64,000 nt of DNA, taken from Larkinella knui (GTDB lineage Bacteria; Bacteroidota; Bacteroidia; Cytophagales; Spirosomataceae). The stretch covers positions 1,044,646 to 1,108,645 of the forward strand of contig NZ_RQJP01000003.1 of the NCBI RefSeq assembly GCF_003858645.1, written 5' to 3'. The notes under the pieces are model-generated. The model saw only the letters and a program-made list of their open reading frames with translations, was not told where the DNA came from and did not search any database. This document shows, piece after piece, positions 54,086-62,728 of this stretch (position 1 is the stretch's first letter; the number at the start of each line of letters is the position of its first letter). Position numbers and translations under genes: made by a program.

Positions 54086-55460
54086 TGAACGTTTCGACAA
54101 ACTGATGAAAAAAAATCTGGAAGCGGTCAGACCAAACTACCAGCCCCGCGCCTGGGACCGCTTCCGGAAACGCCTGCCAATGCCGGGATTCTGGCCCTGG
54201 CTGGGGCAGTATGGGGGCTGGCTCCTCAGTGGCTTCATGCTGGCCGGCTGGATGACAACACTGTATACCCTCCACGAAAACCGGCGGGTGCTGGAGCGCA
54301 TGAACAGGACCCGGGCAGCCACCAGTCAAACCGTAGTCAGTCAACCAGCCGCGCCAGCTACTCTGTCTGCTTCCCCCCGGCGGATCGACACGGTGTACAT
54401 TGTAAAGCGGACAGTGGTGGAACACCGGCATTATTACCGACCGATGTCTGAAGATGCGACCAATTCGAATCCCGTACCTTCCAATGAGGCCGCAACGGGG
54501 TCAATGGGCGACGGAGAAAAGGCAGTGACGACGACGCGAAAGAACGAAACGTATTTGCGGAATCAACCCGGTTTTCGACTGCGTCTCGCCGAATCGGCGG
54601 AGCGGATTGCGACCAACCGATCAGGTAAAACACCAAACCGGGTCTTGCCAACGGACAGTCGCCCACCAACATCGCCGGATTCGACGCAAACACCCGCTAC
54701 TCCCGACCCGGCTCCGGATGAAAAGCAGGGGGTTGCTGACGATCCCGTTAAACCAACTCCGCAGTCCCTTCAAAAAAGCGTTCCGCTTGACTCGGCGAAA
54801 CAAACAGTGGCGGCTACAGCAGTCCCGTTGAAGCCGCCAATCCCCAAAATTGAACCGAAACGCCAGCCATTTCGGCTTTCCTCGTTGCGGCCCCGGGGTG
54901 GAATCGAAACCCTGATTACCCGCAATAGCCTGGGTGTAGGCCCGGTTACCGAAGTATTTCCGATGGAAAATCTGGGTATCTCCGTCGGCTTGCAGGCCTC
55001 CCAGCAAAATTCAGAAAAACACCGTGGACTGAAAGATTTCAATTCGGCCACCGGTCTGGAATTCATCGAACAATACCGGCCTTATTTGCCAGCGCAGTTT
55101 GATAAGATTGAGGAAATTTCAATCAAGACCACTGGGGTTAGCCTGCCTGTCAACCTGAAATATTACGTTCCGCTGGAGCAGAAATGGTCGTTGTTGTTTC
55201 AAACGGGTACCAACCTGGAGCTGGCGGCTTATCAGCAGATCAAATATGAAAGTTTTTTCCGGGGGGATGAACAACACCATTCGTTTAACTTAAAGTCGGA
55301 CCACCAGTTTTTCCATAACTTCCTGTTTGGAGGGGGTGTTCAGTTCCGTCAGTCGCGCACCACGGCGCAACTTATCCCCTATTTTTTATATGATTTTCGG
55401 GGCGAACACGGCAACAGTTTTGGCATCAAAGCGTCGGTTTGGCTGGATTTATTTAAGTAA
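54078..55460 (+). CDS. Anti-sigma-like protein with C-terminal outer-membrane barrel region
   Basis: From ATG 54078, 460 residues. N-terminal 50-odd residues (SERFDKLMKKNLEAVRPNYQ, then PRAWDRFRKRLPM) are cytoplasmic and anti-sigma-like. One membrane helix follows (GQYGGWLLSGFMLAGWMTTL), then a long Pro/Thr/Ser-rich spacer (about residues 100-270). The last 190 residues alternate in strands (GISVGLQASQQNSEKHRGLK, VNLKYYVPLEQKWSLLFQTG, GIKASVWLDLF), as in porin-type barrels. This design, common beside Bacteroidota ECF sigma factors, would link the sigma factor to the envelope. Eight-base overlap with the sigma gene implies coupling. Confidence 0.75.
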   Translation: MSSERFDKLMKKNLEAVRPNYQPRAWDRFRKRLPMPGFWPWLGQYGGWLLSGFMLAGWMTTLYTLHENRRVLERMNRTRAATSQTVVSQPAAPATLSASPRRIDTVYIVKRTVVEHRHYYRPMSEDATNSNPVPSNEAATGSMGDGEKAVTTTRKNETYLRNQPGFRLRLAESAERIATNRSGKTPNRVLPTDSRPPTSPDSTQTPATPDPAPDEKQGVADDPVKPTPQSLQKSVPLDSAKQTVAATAVPLKPPIPKIEPKRQPFRLSSLRPRGGIETLITRNSLGVGPVTEVFPMENLGISVGLQASQQNSEKHRGLKDFNSATGLEFIEQYRPYLPAQFDKIEEISIKTTGVSLPVNLKYYVPLEQKWSLLFQTGTNLELAAYQQIKYESFFRGDEQHHSFNLKSDHQFFHNFLFGGGVQFRQSRTTAQLIPYFLYDFRGEHGNSFGIKASVWLDLFK

Positions 55461-55584
55461 TGAACGGTATTGGTACTTCGGGTTTTTATGAAAAACAGAA
55501 ACTGCTAAAATTTTTGAAACGTTTTCGGAACCCAGGCAACGGCAGCGGTGAGAAACTGCGTATTACCAATTAAAAGCCGTATTT

Positions 55585-56031
55585 ATGTCACATAATCAGA
55601 CTTCCGACGCATTAAGCCGTCACCAGTTTCTTCGTCAATTAGGAATACAGGGGGCCGCCCTGTTCGCTGTGTATTGTACGGGTCAATCATTGATGTCCTG
55701 CAGCAAAAGCGCCGATGTTACACCGGCACCGCTGACCAGCCCCGTAACCGTTGACCTGACCAGCCCGACCAATTCCGCGCTGAAAACCGTCGGCGGCTAC
55801 ATCGTAACCAGCAACATCGTTGTGGCCAACACCGCCAAAGGATACGTTGCCGTTACCGTTGTTTGCAGCCACGAAGGCCAGAAGAAAGTTCAACTCCGCA
55901 ACGGGGAATTCTACTGCCCAGAACACGGTGCCCGCTATGACCTGACGGGCAAAGGATTGAACAGCGAAGGGCGCCGGGGATTGACGGTATATACCGTGAC
56001 GCAATCCGGTAACGTGCTGACTATTTTATAG
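55585..56031 (+). CDS. Rieske 2Fe-2S protein
   Basis: A 148-residue exported protein. The N-terminus (SRHQFLRQLGIQGAALFAVY) looks like a signal peptide, with a nearby LMSC that may be a lipobox (C around residue 38). The Rieske cluster ligands are C94-x-H96 (VCSHEG) and C111-x2-H114 (CPEHGARYD), with GRRGLTVYTVTQSGNVLTIL as the final strands. It should carry a 2Fe-2S cluster in the periplasm. The neighbours on the same strand are a cytochrome b561-like protein and YceI, suggesting an electron-transfer chain. Confidence 0.9.
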   Translation: MSHNQTSDALSRHQFLRQLGIQGAALFAVYCTGQSLMSCSKSADVTPAPLTSPVTVDLTSPTNSALKTVGGYIVTSNIVVANTAKGYVAVTVVCSHEGQKKVQLRNGEFYCPEHGARYDLTGKGLNSEGRRGLTVYTVTQSGNVLTIL

Positions 56032-56094
56032 GCCTATGTTGGTTTTCCAAGCAACTAAAAAACAGCCAGTTGGCTAGTTAACTTCACCCACGAA

Positions 56095-56760
56095 ATGCGC
56101 ACGATTCTTTTGATTACCCTGCTGGGACTGGGTTCAATGTCCCTGATCCGGGCACAAACCGTTCCGGCCGATACCCTCGCACCAGTCGAAAAATCGGACA
56201 ATCTGCTGGCCGATCTGGATGACAGCACCAGCCTCCAGGAGCTATTGCCCCACAAAATGATCATTACCCAACGCATTTTCTGGGGGCAGAAGGGGCTCCT
56301 TCGAAGGACGAATCTGGCTCCTTTGACGCCCGAAGGCCGGGAAAGGGAACTCAGGATTCGACGGACCATGCTAGTGAGTCATCAGGTCATGGGGTTTATC
56401 ACCCTCGCGGGTTTTGTGGCCCAGGGCCTTGTGGGCGCTAAATTGTACAACGCTACGGGCGATCAGTACGGCCGATTGCTGAATGTGCATAGTTCACTAG
56501 CCGCGGGGATCAACCTGGCCTATGTGACGACAGCACTTTTATCCCTGACGGCTCCGCCCAAAATGATTGGCGAACGCCGGGGGTTTAGTTCGATCAAACT
56601 GCACAAGTACCTGGCCGTTGCCCACATGGCCGGTATGATTGCAACCAATATCCTGGCGAGTTCCATCGAAAACCATCCCGAATTAAAACCGTACCACCGG
56701 GCCGCGGCCTACACAACCTTCGGTGCCTTTGCCCTGTCGGTCGTTGCCATCAAATTTTAA
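56095..56760 (+). CDS. Cytochrome b561-like membrane protein
   Basis: A 221-residue protein: signal peptide (ILLITLLGLGSMSLIRAQ), a periplasmic segment of about 70 residues, then four helices that each contain a His: SHQVMGFITLAGFVAQGLVG, LNVHSSLAAGINLAYVTTAL, LHKYLAVAHMAGMIATNILA and PYHRAAAYTTFGAFALSVVA. Four or five conserved His in four helices is the heme pattern of b561/ferric-reductase-like proteins. Cofactor binding is inferred, not shown. It is between the Rieske and YceI genes, with gaps of 63 and 10 bases. Confidence 0.65.
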   Translation: MRTILLITLLGLGSMSLIRAQTVPADTLAPVEKSDNLLADLDDSTSLQELLPHKMIITQRIFWGQKGLLRRTNLAPLTPEGRERELRIRRTMLVSHQVMGFITLAGFVAQGLVGAKLYNATGDQYGRLLNVHSSLAAGINLAYVTTALLSLTAPPKMIGERRGFSSIKLHKYLAVAHMAGMIATNILASSIENHPELKPYHRAAAYTTFGAFALSVVAIKF

Positions 56761-56770
56761 CCTTCATCTC

Positions 56771-57349
56771 ATGAATCATTCAAGAGGAGTCCTGGCTGTT
56801 TTTACAATCGGAATCATCGGGTTACTGGCGTTTGTTACGCCCACCGCATCCCGCAAATTGATGGTCGATAAAACCAAATCGGTCATGAGTTACACCATGC
56901 ACCATCCGATGCATACCTGGGATGGCGTCAGTCGGGAGATTCAAAGCGTGTTGGTATATAACGATGCGACCGATCGAATCGAAGCCGTAGCAGTTGCTAC
57001 CAAAATAGCCTCTTTCGATAGTCAGAATGCCAACCGGGATTCGCACGCTATGGAGATTTTGGACGCCATCAAATACCCCCGTGTAACCTTCAGCAGTACG
57101 GGCATCGAGCAGACCAGTGATAAACTCAAAATTCGCGGAAATCTAACTTTTCATGGCGTGACGAAGGCCATTGAGTTTGAGGCCGTTCGGGCAGATAAAG
57201 CCGGGCAATTGCTGGCAACCGGCGAGTTTTCAATCAAGATGAGTGACTACAACATTGAGCGGCCTTCTCTGATGATGGTGCCAACGGACGAGTCTTTCCT
57301 GGTAAAATTCTCGCTGTTTTATAACAAAACTACCTCGGTAAATCAATAA
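56771..57349 (+). CDS. YceI-family periplasmic protein
   Basis: From ATG 56771, 192 residues with signal peptide (GVLAVFTIGIIGLLAFVTPT). The lipocalin-like YceI domain has SVMSYTMHHPMHTWDGVSRE, SFDSQNANRDSHAMEILDAI, KYPRVTFSSTGIEQTSDKLK and LTFHGVTKAIEF. YceI proteins bind polyisoprenoids such as quinones and are often encoded next to a cytochrome b561 (YceJ), as here. This supports a periplasmic quinone or redox role for the three-gene operon (inference). Confidence 0.92.
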   Translation: MNHSRGVLAVFTIGIIGLLAFVTPTASRKLMVDKTKSVMSYTMHHPMHTWDGVSREIQSVLVYNDATDRIEAVAVATKIASFDSQNANRDSHAMEILDAIKYPRVTFSSTGIEQTSDKLKIRGNLTFHGVTKAIEFEAVRADKAGQLLATGEFSIKMSDYNIERPSLMMVPTDESFLVKFSLFYNKTTSVNQ

Positions 57350-57837
57350 CCTGGCGGGGTTAGAGCCTTGATTATCAGTAAAATGCCGTAGCGAATTTAG
57401 ATAGGACAGTAGATTAGTTCCAAATGAGGTATTGATAAGGTATCGGAAACTTTCATTCGTCAGGTCTATTCTTCGGGTACCATCATAAGTACTGTGAAGT
57501 TTTTTATTGCCATCGTGTTTGCGTGCCGGATTATCCCCTTTCCAATTCCGCTATTCATGGGACTCAAATAATAGCTTCTTAAATTGCCTTATTCTAACGG
57601 CGGATATACCCTTTTAAAACAGGTTGACGAATAGACTGATTTTTAATAACTACAGGTTCATCAATGGTCTGTCCGTTTCTGTACGTAGTCTGTCCAAAAA
57701 TGGACACCTTATCTCCGAACAACTACTTAAAAGGGCCTTTTCAAGCCTTGTAAGTCTGATTTAAAAGTTTGGCCGACTATTTGTACGACAAAGTCTATAC
57801 TAATACCGACTGCACCGATGAGCTGGTGCCTGCCACT
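57350..57837. other. Intergenic region upstream of PadR
   Basis: No gene is seen. The last part carries a motif pair described separately. The open frame reaching from 57769 into the PadR gene has no start codon before ATG 57838. Confidence 0.4.
57673..57706 (+). promoter_or_regulatory. Candidate operator upstream of the PadR gene
   Basis: CCGTTTCTGTACG (57673-57685), then TGTCCA-AAAA-TGGACA (57691-57706), a perfect 6-base dyad. GTCTGTCC occurs twice (57667-57674, 57688-57695). The palindrome lies 132 bases before the ATG. A PadR dimer is a natural candidate to bind it. Confidence 0.45.
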
Positions 57838-58176
57838 ATGAAACGACCCTATTTAGGCGAGTTAGAAGAAATCGTTCTGCTGACCGTAGCTACCCTGCAG
57901 GAACTGGCCTACTGTGCCGCCATTACCCAAACTATTGACCAGCAGATGGCCCGCAGCGTTAGCTTTCCCACCGTCCATACCACCTTGCAACGGCTGGAAG
58001 AGAAAGGCTTCGTTTCCTCCCAGATGGGCGGAGCTACCCATGAACGGGGAGGGCGTCAGAAACGCCTGTTCACCGTAACGGCAGTGGGTCAGCGGGCTCT
58101 GATCGAGTGCCGACAAGTACGCAGCCAATTGTGGGAACAGATTCCAACCCAAGTGTTACAAGTATGGGGCGCTTAA
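57838..58176 (+). CDS. PadR-family transcriptional regulator
   Basis: From ATG 57838, 112 residues. LGELEEIVLLTVATLQELAY, then the winged helix VHTTLQRLEEKGFVSSQMGG and GGRQKRLFTVTAVGQRAL are the PadR-like core. This compact type pairs with FtsX-like permeases in Cytophagales. Its stop overlaps the next gene's ATG by 13 bases (58164-58176), so both are made from one transcript. It probably regulates this ABC permease operon. Confidence 0.88.
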   Translation: MKRPYLGELEEIVLLTVATLQELAYCAAITQTIDQQMARSVSFPTVHTTLQRLEEKGFVSSQMGGATHERGGRQKRLFTVTAVGQRALIECRQVRSQLWEQIPTQVLQVWGA

Positions 58177-60944
58177 GCAACGGGAAAGGAGGCTTTTCAA
58201 AGTCATCGGGTCCCCGACATTCGCCCCGGCGACCACCGCGTTGGGCTGACTGGCTCCTGAGTCAATTTAGCCCGCCGGGATTGGAAGATGAACTGCAAGG
58301 TGATTTACTGGAGATGTATGCCTATTGGGTAAATACCGTCGGTGTACCCCGAGCCCGCTGGCGGTATGCCCTGGCGGTTTTGCGATTGATTCGCCCTTTT
58401 AGCTGGCCCAGAACGCACCCACGTCCTACCCAGTCTCACCCGAACTATACCAGTCACTCCGGCGTACCGGGAAAACTACGGACCACCTTTTTTCTCCATC
58501 CTGCCATGCTACGCAACTACCTCACCCTCGCTTTTCGCAATTTATTCAAGAACAAAATTAGTTCCGGGATCAATATTACCGGACTGGCTTTAGGGATTGC
58601 GACGTTCCTGTTCATCCTGGAGTACATCAGTTTTGAACGCAGTATCAATCAATTCCATCGGAATTTACCAACGCTATACCGGGTGCTCATTCAGGATCGG
58701 TCCCGTTTTTCGACGGATTTGATCCCCCCCGGACTAGCCCCCTTACTAAAGCAACAGTTTGGGGAAATCGCGAGCTACTGCCGGACCTCCGGCGGGATCA
58801 TTCATGGCATTGTTACCACCGGAGATCCCAAAAACGGAAAATCGTTTCGGGAAGGCGATCAGGTGATGACCATGGTGGACAGGAGCTTTTTCGAGTTATT
58901 CTCCTTTCCCATCCTGGCCGGATCAAAGCAGCCGCTTGATCAGCCGTTTACCGTGGCCATTTCGGAATCGTATGCTAAAAAATATTTTGGCAATCAATCA
59001 CCTGTGGGACAGCTGTTGACCCTGAACAATCAATTTGGCAAAGGCGTCTACAAAGTCACCGCGATGTACCAGGATTTTCCGGCTCAATCGGACATTCAAT
59101 ACCACCTGCTCTTTTCCCTCCGGACGCTATCTATTGAAGCGAACCTCAACGGGAACGGCTGGGCCAAGCTCGACAATTTGGATAATAACTTTTCAACCGC
59201 CTTTGTTCAGCTCGCGCCCAAGGCGGATCACCACGCACTCGAAGCAAAAATAGAGGCTTATAAAAATCAGTTGAAACCGGAAGCCGCCGATGCCCGGATC
59301 CAACTGCAACCCCTGCGCTATGTGCATTTGGCGGCCTCACTCAGTGACCCCTCGACAACGACGGGAAACTTGAAATTTATCTACGTTTTGGGCAGCCTGG
59401 CTTTGTTGATTCTGGCGATTGCCTGGTTCAATTACATCAACTTATCGACGGCCAGCTCGCTCAAACGAGCCAAAGAGGTAGGGGTTCGTAAAGTGATTGG
59501 GGCAGGCCGTAGCCAACTCATCCACCAGTTCTTCGGCGAGTACTTACTGCTTAACGGTCTGAGCATCGTCCTGGCTCTATTCGTGGTTATTGGTTGTCAG
59601 CACTTCTTCAATCAGCTGATTGGTAAACCTTTATCGTTATCCATCATTCCAAAAAGCGGACTCTGGGGGTTCGGGTTGCTGGCGTTAAGTATTGGTTCGG
59701 TGGCCTCTGGAGGGTATGTCGCTTTTTCACTTTCCGGCTTCCAGCCCATTCAGACCTTGAAAGGGGTATTCGCCCGCACCGGTCGGGGGTTATGGGTACG
59801 GCGGGCCCTGGTCGTGTTTCAATTCAGTATTTCCATTGCGCTCATTGCGGCCACCGTGGTTTTTTATCGGCAGTTGCACTACATGCAGCACAAAGAGCTG
59901 GGCATGAATCTGGCCCAGCTCCTGGTCATTCGCGGTCCCGAAGTGAACCGGGATAGTAGCTTTTCGCAGCGCACAACCGCTTTTCAACAACAGCTTCAAC
60001 AATTGAGCTTTGTTGAGCAGTTCTGTACCTCCAGCAGCATACCCGGCCAATGGTACAATTTTAAAGCCGCCGGAATTACCCGACCGAATCCGAAACCGAA
60101 TGATGACAAGAAAAGCTATGCGATTGCGTCGGTCGATCACCGGTTTGTGCCCACCTACGGGATGACCATGAAGGAGGGACGAAATATAACGGCCGCCATG
60201 TGCACCAAAAGCTGGAATCAGGTCAGCCAACTGATGCTCAACGAAACCGCCGTGCAGCAACTCGGCTTTTCGTCTGCCAAAGAAGCCGTTGGTCAACGGG
60301 TTCAGTGGGGCACCCAGCGCTACGAAGTCACGGGTGTGGTGAAAGATTATCACCATCAGTCGGTTCAACAGGCCATCGATCCGATTATTTTTATACCGCA
60401 GCTCAGTGATTATTATTCGACCGTTCGCCTGACTTCGGACCGAATGGGGGACAAATTGAAACAACTCGAAGCGTTATATCAGCACCAGTTTCCGGGCAAC
60501 CCGTTTGACTTCTTTTTTGTCGATGAGAATTACAATCGACAGTATGAAACCGAACAGAAAGTGCGCACCTTGTTTAGTATCGCATCGGGCTTAGCTATTC
60601 TCATCGCTTGTCTGGGGCTGTTTGGACTGGCGGCTTTTACGGTCGAACAGCGGACGAAAGAAATTGGCATCCGGAAAGTGTTGGGGGCCTCGATGCCGAG
60701 TTTGCTGGGATTGATTTCAACGGATTTTATAAAACTGGTCTTATTGGCCATCGTCATTGGTACACCTATGGCCTGGTATGCCGCTTCGCGCTGGTTAGCG
60801 GATTTTGCCTACAAAATTGAGCTTTCCTGGTGGATTTTTGCCGGATCGGGTTTGCTGGCGGTAGCCATCGCCCTTGTGACCATCAGCTTGCAGAGTCTAA
60901 AAGCCGCCTGGGTAAATCCGGTGAAGGCTTTACGAACCGATTAG
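58164..60944 (+). CDS. FtsX-like ABC transporter permease with permease prefix domain 2
   Basis: From ATG 58164, 926 residues. An N-terminal prefix (RPPRWADWLLSQFSPPGLED, LQGDLLEMYAYWVNTVGVPR) is the permease prefix domain 2. A MacB-type periplasmic core follows the first helix (NKISSGINITGLALGIATFL, EYISFERSINQFHRNLPTLY). Then FtsX domain 1 (SLKRAKEVGVRKVIGAGRSQ), a second MacB core, and FtsX domain 2 (EQRTKEIGIRKVLGASMPSL), ending SLKAAWVNPVKALRTD. Such permeases need a separate ATPase, which is not in the window, and may handle lipids, peptides or mechanotransmission. An upstream start at 58107 is possible but would overlap PadR further. Confidence 0.92.
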   Translation: MGRLSNGKGGFSKSSGPRHSPRRPPRWADWLLSQFSPPGLEDELQGDLLEMYAYWVNTVGVPRARWRYALAVLRLIRPFSWPRTHPRPTQSHPNYTSHSGVPGKLRTTFFLHPAMLRNYLTLAFRNLFKNKISSGINITGLALGIATFLFILEYISFERSINQFHRNLPTLYRVLIQDRSRFSTDLIPPGLAPLLKQQFGEIASYCRTSGGIIHGIVTTGDPKNGKSFREGDQVMTMVDRSFFELFSFPILAGSKQPLDQPFTVAISESYAKKYFGNQSPVGQLLTLNNQFGKGVYKVTAMYQDFPAQSDIQYHLLFSLRTLSIEANLNGNGWAKLDNLDNNFSTAFVQLAPKADHHALEAKIEAYKNQLKPEAADARIQLQPLRYVHLAASLSDPSTTTGNLKFIYVLGSLALLILAIAWFNYINLSTASSLKRAKEVGVRKVIGAGRSQLIHQFFGEYLLLNGLSIVLALFVVIGCQHFFNQLIGKPLSLSIIPKSGLWGFGLLALSIGSVASGGYVAFSLSGFQPIQTLKGVFARTGRGLWVRRALVVFQFSISIALIAATVVFYRQLHYMQHKELGMNLAQLLVIRGPEVNRDSSFSQRTTAFQQQLQQLSFVEQFCTSSSIPGQWYNFKAAGITRPNPKPNDDKKSYAIASVDHRFVPTYGMTMKEGRNITAAMCTKSWNQVSQLMLNETAVQQLGFSSAKEAVGQRVQWGTQRYEVTGVVKDYHHQSVQQAIDPIIFIPQLSDYYSTVRLTSDRMGDKLKQLEALYQHQFPGNPFDFFFVDENYNRQYETEQKVRTLFSIASGLAILIACLGLFGLAAFTVEQRTKEIGIRKVLGASMPSLLGLISTDFIKLVLLAIVIGTPMAWYAASRWLADFAYKIELSWWIFAGSGLLAVAIALVTISLQSLKAAWVNPVKALRTD

Positions 60945-60960
60945 ATCAAAACACGTACTC

Positions 60961-61911
60961 ATGAAACTAACACCAATCGTCCTGGGTCTGCTGGCTATGT
61001 TCAGCGCGTTTGGACAGACCAGTAAGTATGCGGCTTCTACCGAACTTCGCGGGAATGGGAAGTTGATTAAACAGCAAATAAGACTAGCGCCCTTTGATCG
61101 GCTGCTTACCCGTCATTTTCCGGCTCAGATAACGGTCGAAGTAGGAGACGCAGCACCGTCGGCAACGATAACGATGGATGAAAATCTGGTTTCGTTCTTA
61201 CGGATTGACCAGCAGGAAAATGCGTTAACTCTTTCGTTCTCCGATCCACAGGCTAAACCGTTCTGGATTAGTAAAGCCACGATCAACGTGCTAATTAAAA
61301 CGCCCCGCCTGAGCCAGATGACCCACGGATCGAATAGCGATGTATCAATCAGAGGAATTGTGGGTGACGGATTTGTCCTGGAGAATGAGGCCAACGGCAA
61401 CGTAACGTTACAGGGAACTACCCGTCAACTGACGATCACGAGTTTAGCCAATGGGACGGTGCATGCCGAAGCATTGGCCGCAAAGCAGGCCCGGGTAACC
61501 ACCCAGGCGAATGCCACAATTTACCTGAATGCCCCAACGGTTATCGAGCAAAATACCGCTTTTGCCAAGGTGGTGAACGTTCAGCAAGAAAATCCATTGC
61601 CGAAACCTGTACCTGGTGATGAGCATGAACTAGATGAACTGGTGACGGTATTGTTCCAAAATAACAGTTTACGGCCGCGTGGCTTTACCTTAATATCCTA
61701 TGCACCGGGGCAAGCTCTGAATGAAACCAATGGCTTTCGTTTAGGGGCCGGTGAAACGATAACGAAGCGTTATTTGGTTGGTACCAAAGTTTATTTAGCT
61801 AGTCAAGACCAAGTTAACAGGGTCATGAGTGGGGAACGGTTGCAGAGTAAACCTTTTCTCGTTATTAGTGATCAGGACCGTCAACGAAGGGTGAACCTGG
61901 TCAATAAATAA
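60961..61911 (+). CDS. DUF2807 (GIN-domain) protein
   Basis: A 316-residue exported protein with signal peptide IVLGLLAMFSAFGQ. The body is a beta-helix of the putative auto-transporter adhesin head GIN type: FDRLLTRHFPAQITVEVGD, INVLIKTPRLSQMTHGSNSD, VLENEANGNVTLQGTTRQLT and ITSLANGTVHAEALAAKQAR. A distinct C-terminal part (TVLFQNNSLRPRGFTLISYA) of about 100 residues follows. It is 16 bases after the permease, so probably in the same operon. The role is unknown. Confidence 0.82.
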   Translation: MKLTPIVLGLLAMFSAFGQTSKYAASTELRGNGKLIKQQIRLAPFDRLLTRHFPAQITVEVGDAAPSATITMDENLVSFLRIDQQENALTLSFSDPQAKPFWISKATINVLIKTPRLSQMTHGSNSDVSIRGIVGDGFVLENEANGNVTLQGTTRQLTITSLANGTVHAEALAAKQARVTTQANATIYLNAPTVIEQNTAFAKVVNVQQENPLPKPVPGDEHELDELVTVLFQNNSLRPRGFTLISYAPGQALNETNGFRLGAGETITKRYLVGTKVYLASQDQVNRVMSGERLQSKPFLVISDQDRQRRVNLVNK

Positions 61912-61932
61912 GTGGCCTGCTAAACAAATCCC

Positions 61933-62065
61933 GTCCTGAAATTTGTTGACATCGGAGCGCTCTCTTTCATGAAACCGATTCCGGGCCGCCACCGTGGAGC
62001 AGGTCGCGAATGGGATCGTACCCGGTTGTCATTGATGATGTAAATCTGACAACCTATTTCAGGAC
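61933..62065. mobile_element. MITE-like element or IS remnant (133 bp)
   Basis: The first 19 bases (GTCCTGAAATTTGTTGACA) and the reverse complement of the last 19 (GTCCTGAAATAGGTTGTCA) are 16/19 identical, so the element has terminal inverted repeats. Between them are 95 bases without a transposase. No clear target-site duplication is visible. It could be an internally deleted insertion sequence or a non-autonomous element moved in trans. Confidence 0.55.
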
Positions 62066-62085
62066 ATGATACCGTACATGAATGA

Positions 62086-62655
62086 TTAGGGTTGTTGCCT
62101 TCTTCGTACGCGGCTGAACGTTTCCGGGGTCATTCCCAGCAGGGAAGCAAGGTATTGCAGGGGTACCTGATTGAATAGTTCCTTGTTCTGCTCAAAAAAC
62201 GCGGTATAACGCTCTTCCGCCGACATGGATAGATGGGCGAATATCCGGTCTTCCATGATGGTAAAGCAATGGATGAGGAAATGCTTTTCAATCTCTGGCC
62301 ACCGGGGAACGGTGTCAACGATCGTATGGTAGCTATCTTTCTGAATGGTGTAAAGCACGGTGTCACTGAGGGCCTGGATGTTCCAGCGGGAGGGAACATT
62401 GAAGGTAATGCTGGGCATGTCGCCAATGAAGTATCCTTTCGAAAAGATCCATTGCGTAATGTCTTTTTCATGCCGGGTTGCAAACAACCGTAGAAAACCC
62501 GACTGGACAAAGCTTAATTTATCACATGCCGCTCCGCTCTTAATGTAGAAATCGCCCTTGCTGATCACTTCCGGTTCAAACAGGGACGCGATCTTTGTCA
62601 ATTCGTCGTCTGCCACGCCGAAATTAAAATGGATATACTGTTCTAACTCCGTCAT
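62086..62655 (-). CDS. Crp/Fnr-family transcriptional regulator
   Basis: A 189-residue regulator. The cyclic-nucleotide-binding-type sensor has ISKGDFYIKSGAACDKLSFV and QSGFLRLFATRHEKDITQWI; the C-terminal winged helix is short and ends YLASLLGMTPETFSRVRRRQ. Bacteroidota have many such short Crp-like proteins that respond to unknown signals. It has no FNR cysteine cluster. Single gene, with the MITE-like element next to its 3' end. Confidence 0.92.
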   Translation of the reverse strand: MTELEQYIHFNFGVADDELTKIASLFEPEVISKGDFYIKSGAACDKLSFVQSGFLRLFATRHEKDITQWIFSKGYFIGDMPSITFNVPSRWNIQALSDTVLYTIQKDSYHTIVDTVPRWPEIEKHFLIHCFTIMEDRIFAHLSMSAEERYTAFFEQNKELFNQVPLQYLASLLGMTPETFSRVRRRQQP

Positions 62656-62728
62656 CGTTAGCTGCGAAAAATTAATCTCTTTCTCATCTCATCGTTTTAA
62701 AGCCAGGAGCGATCCAGACGTTAAAAAG

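Noticed and set aside
61933..62065. Coding remnant of a transposase within the MITE-like element
   Set aside because: The short frame between the repeats shows no similarity to transposase C-termini that I can recognise.
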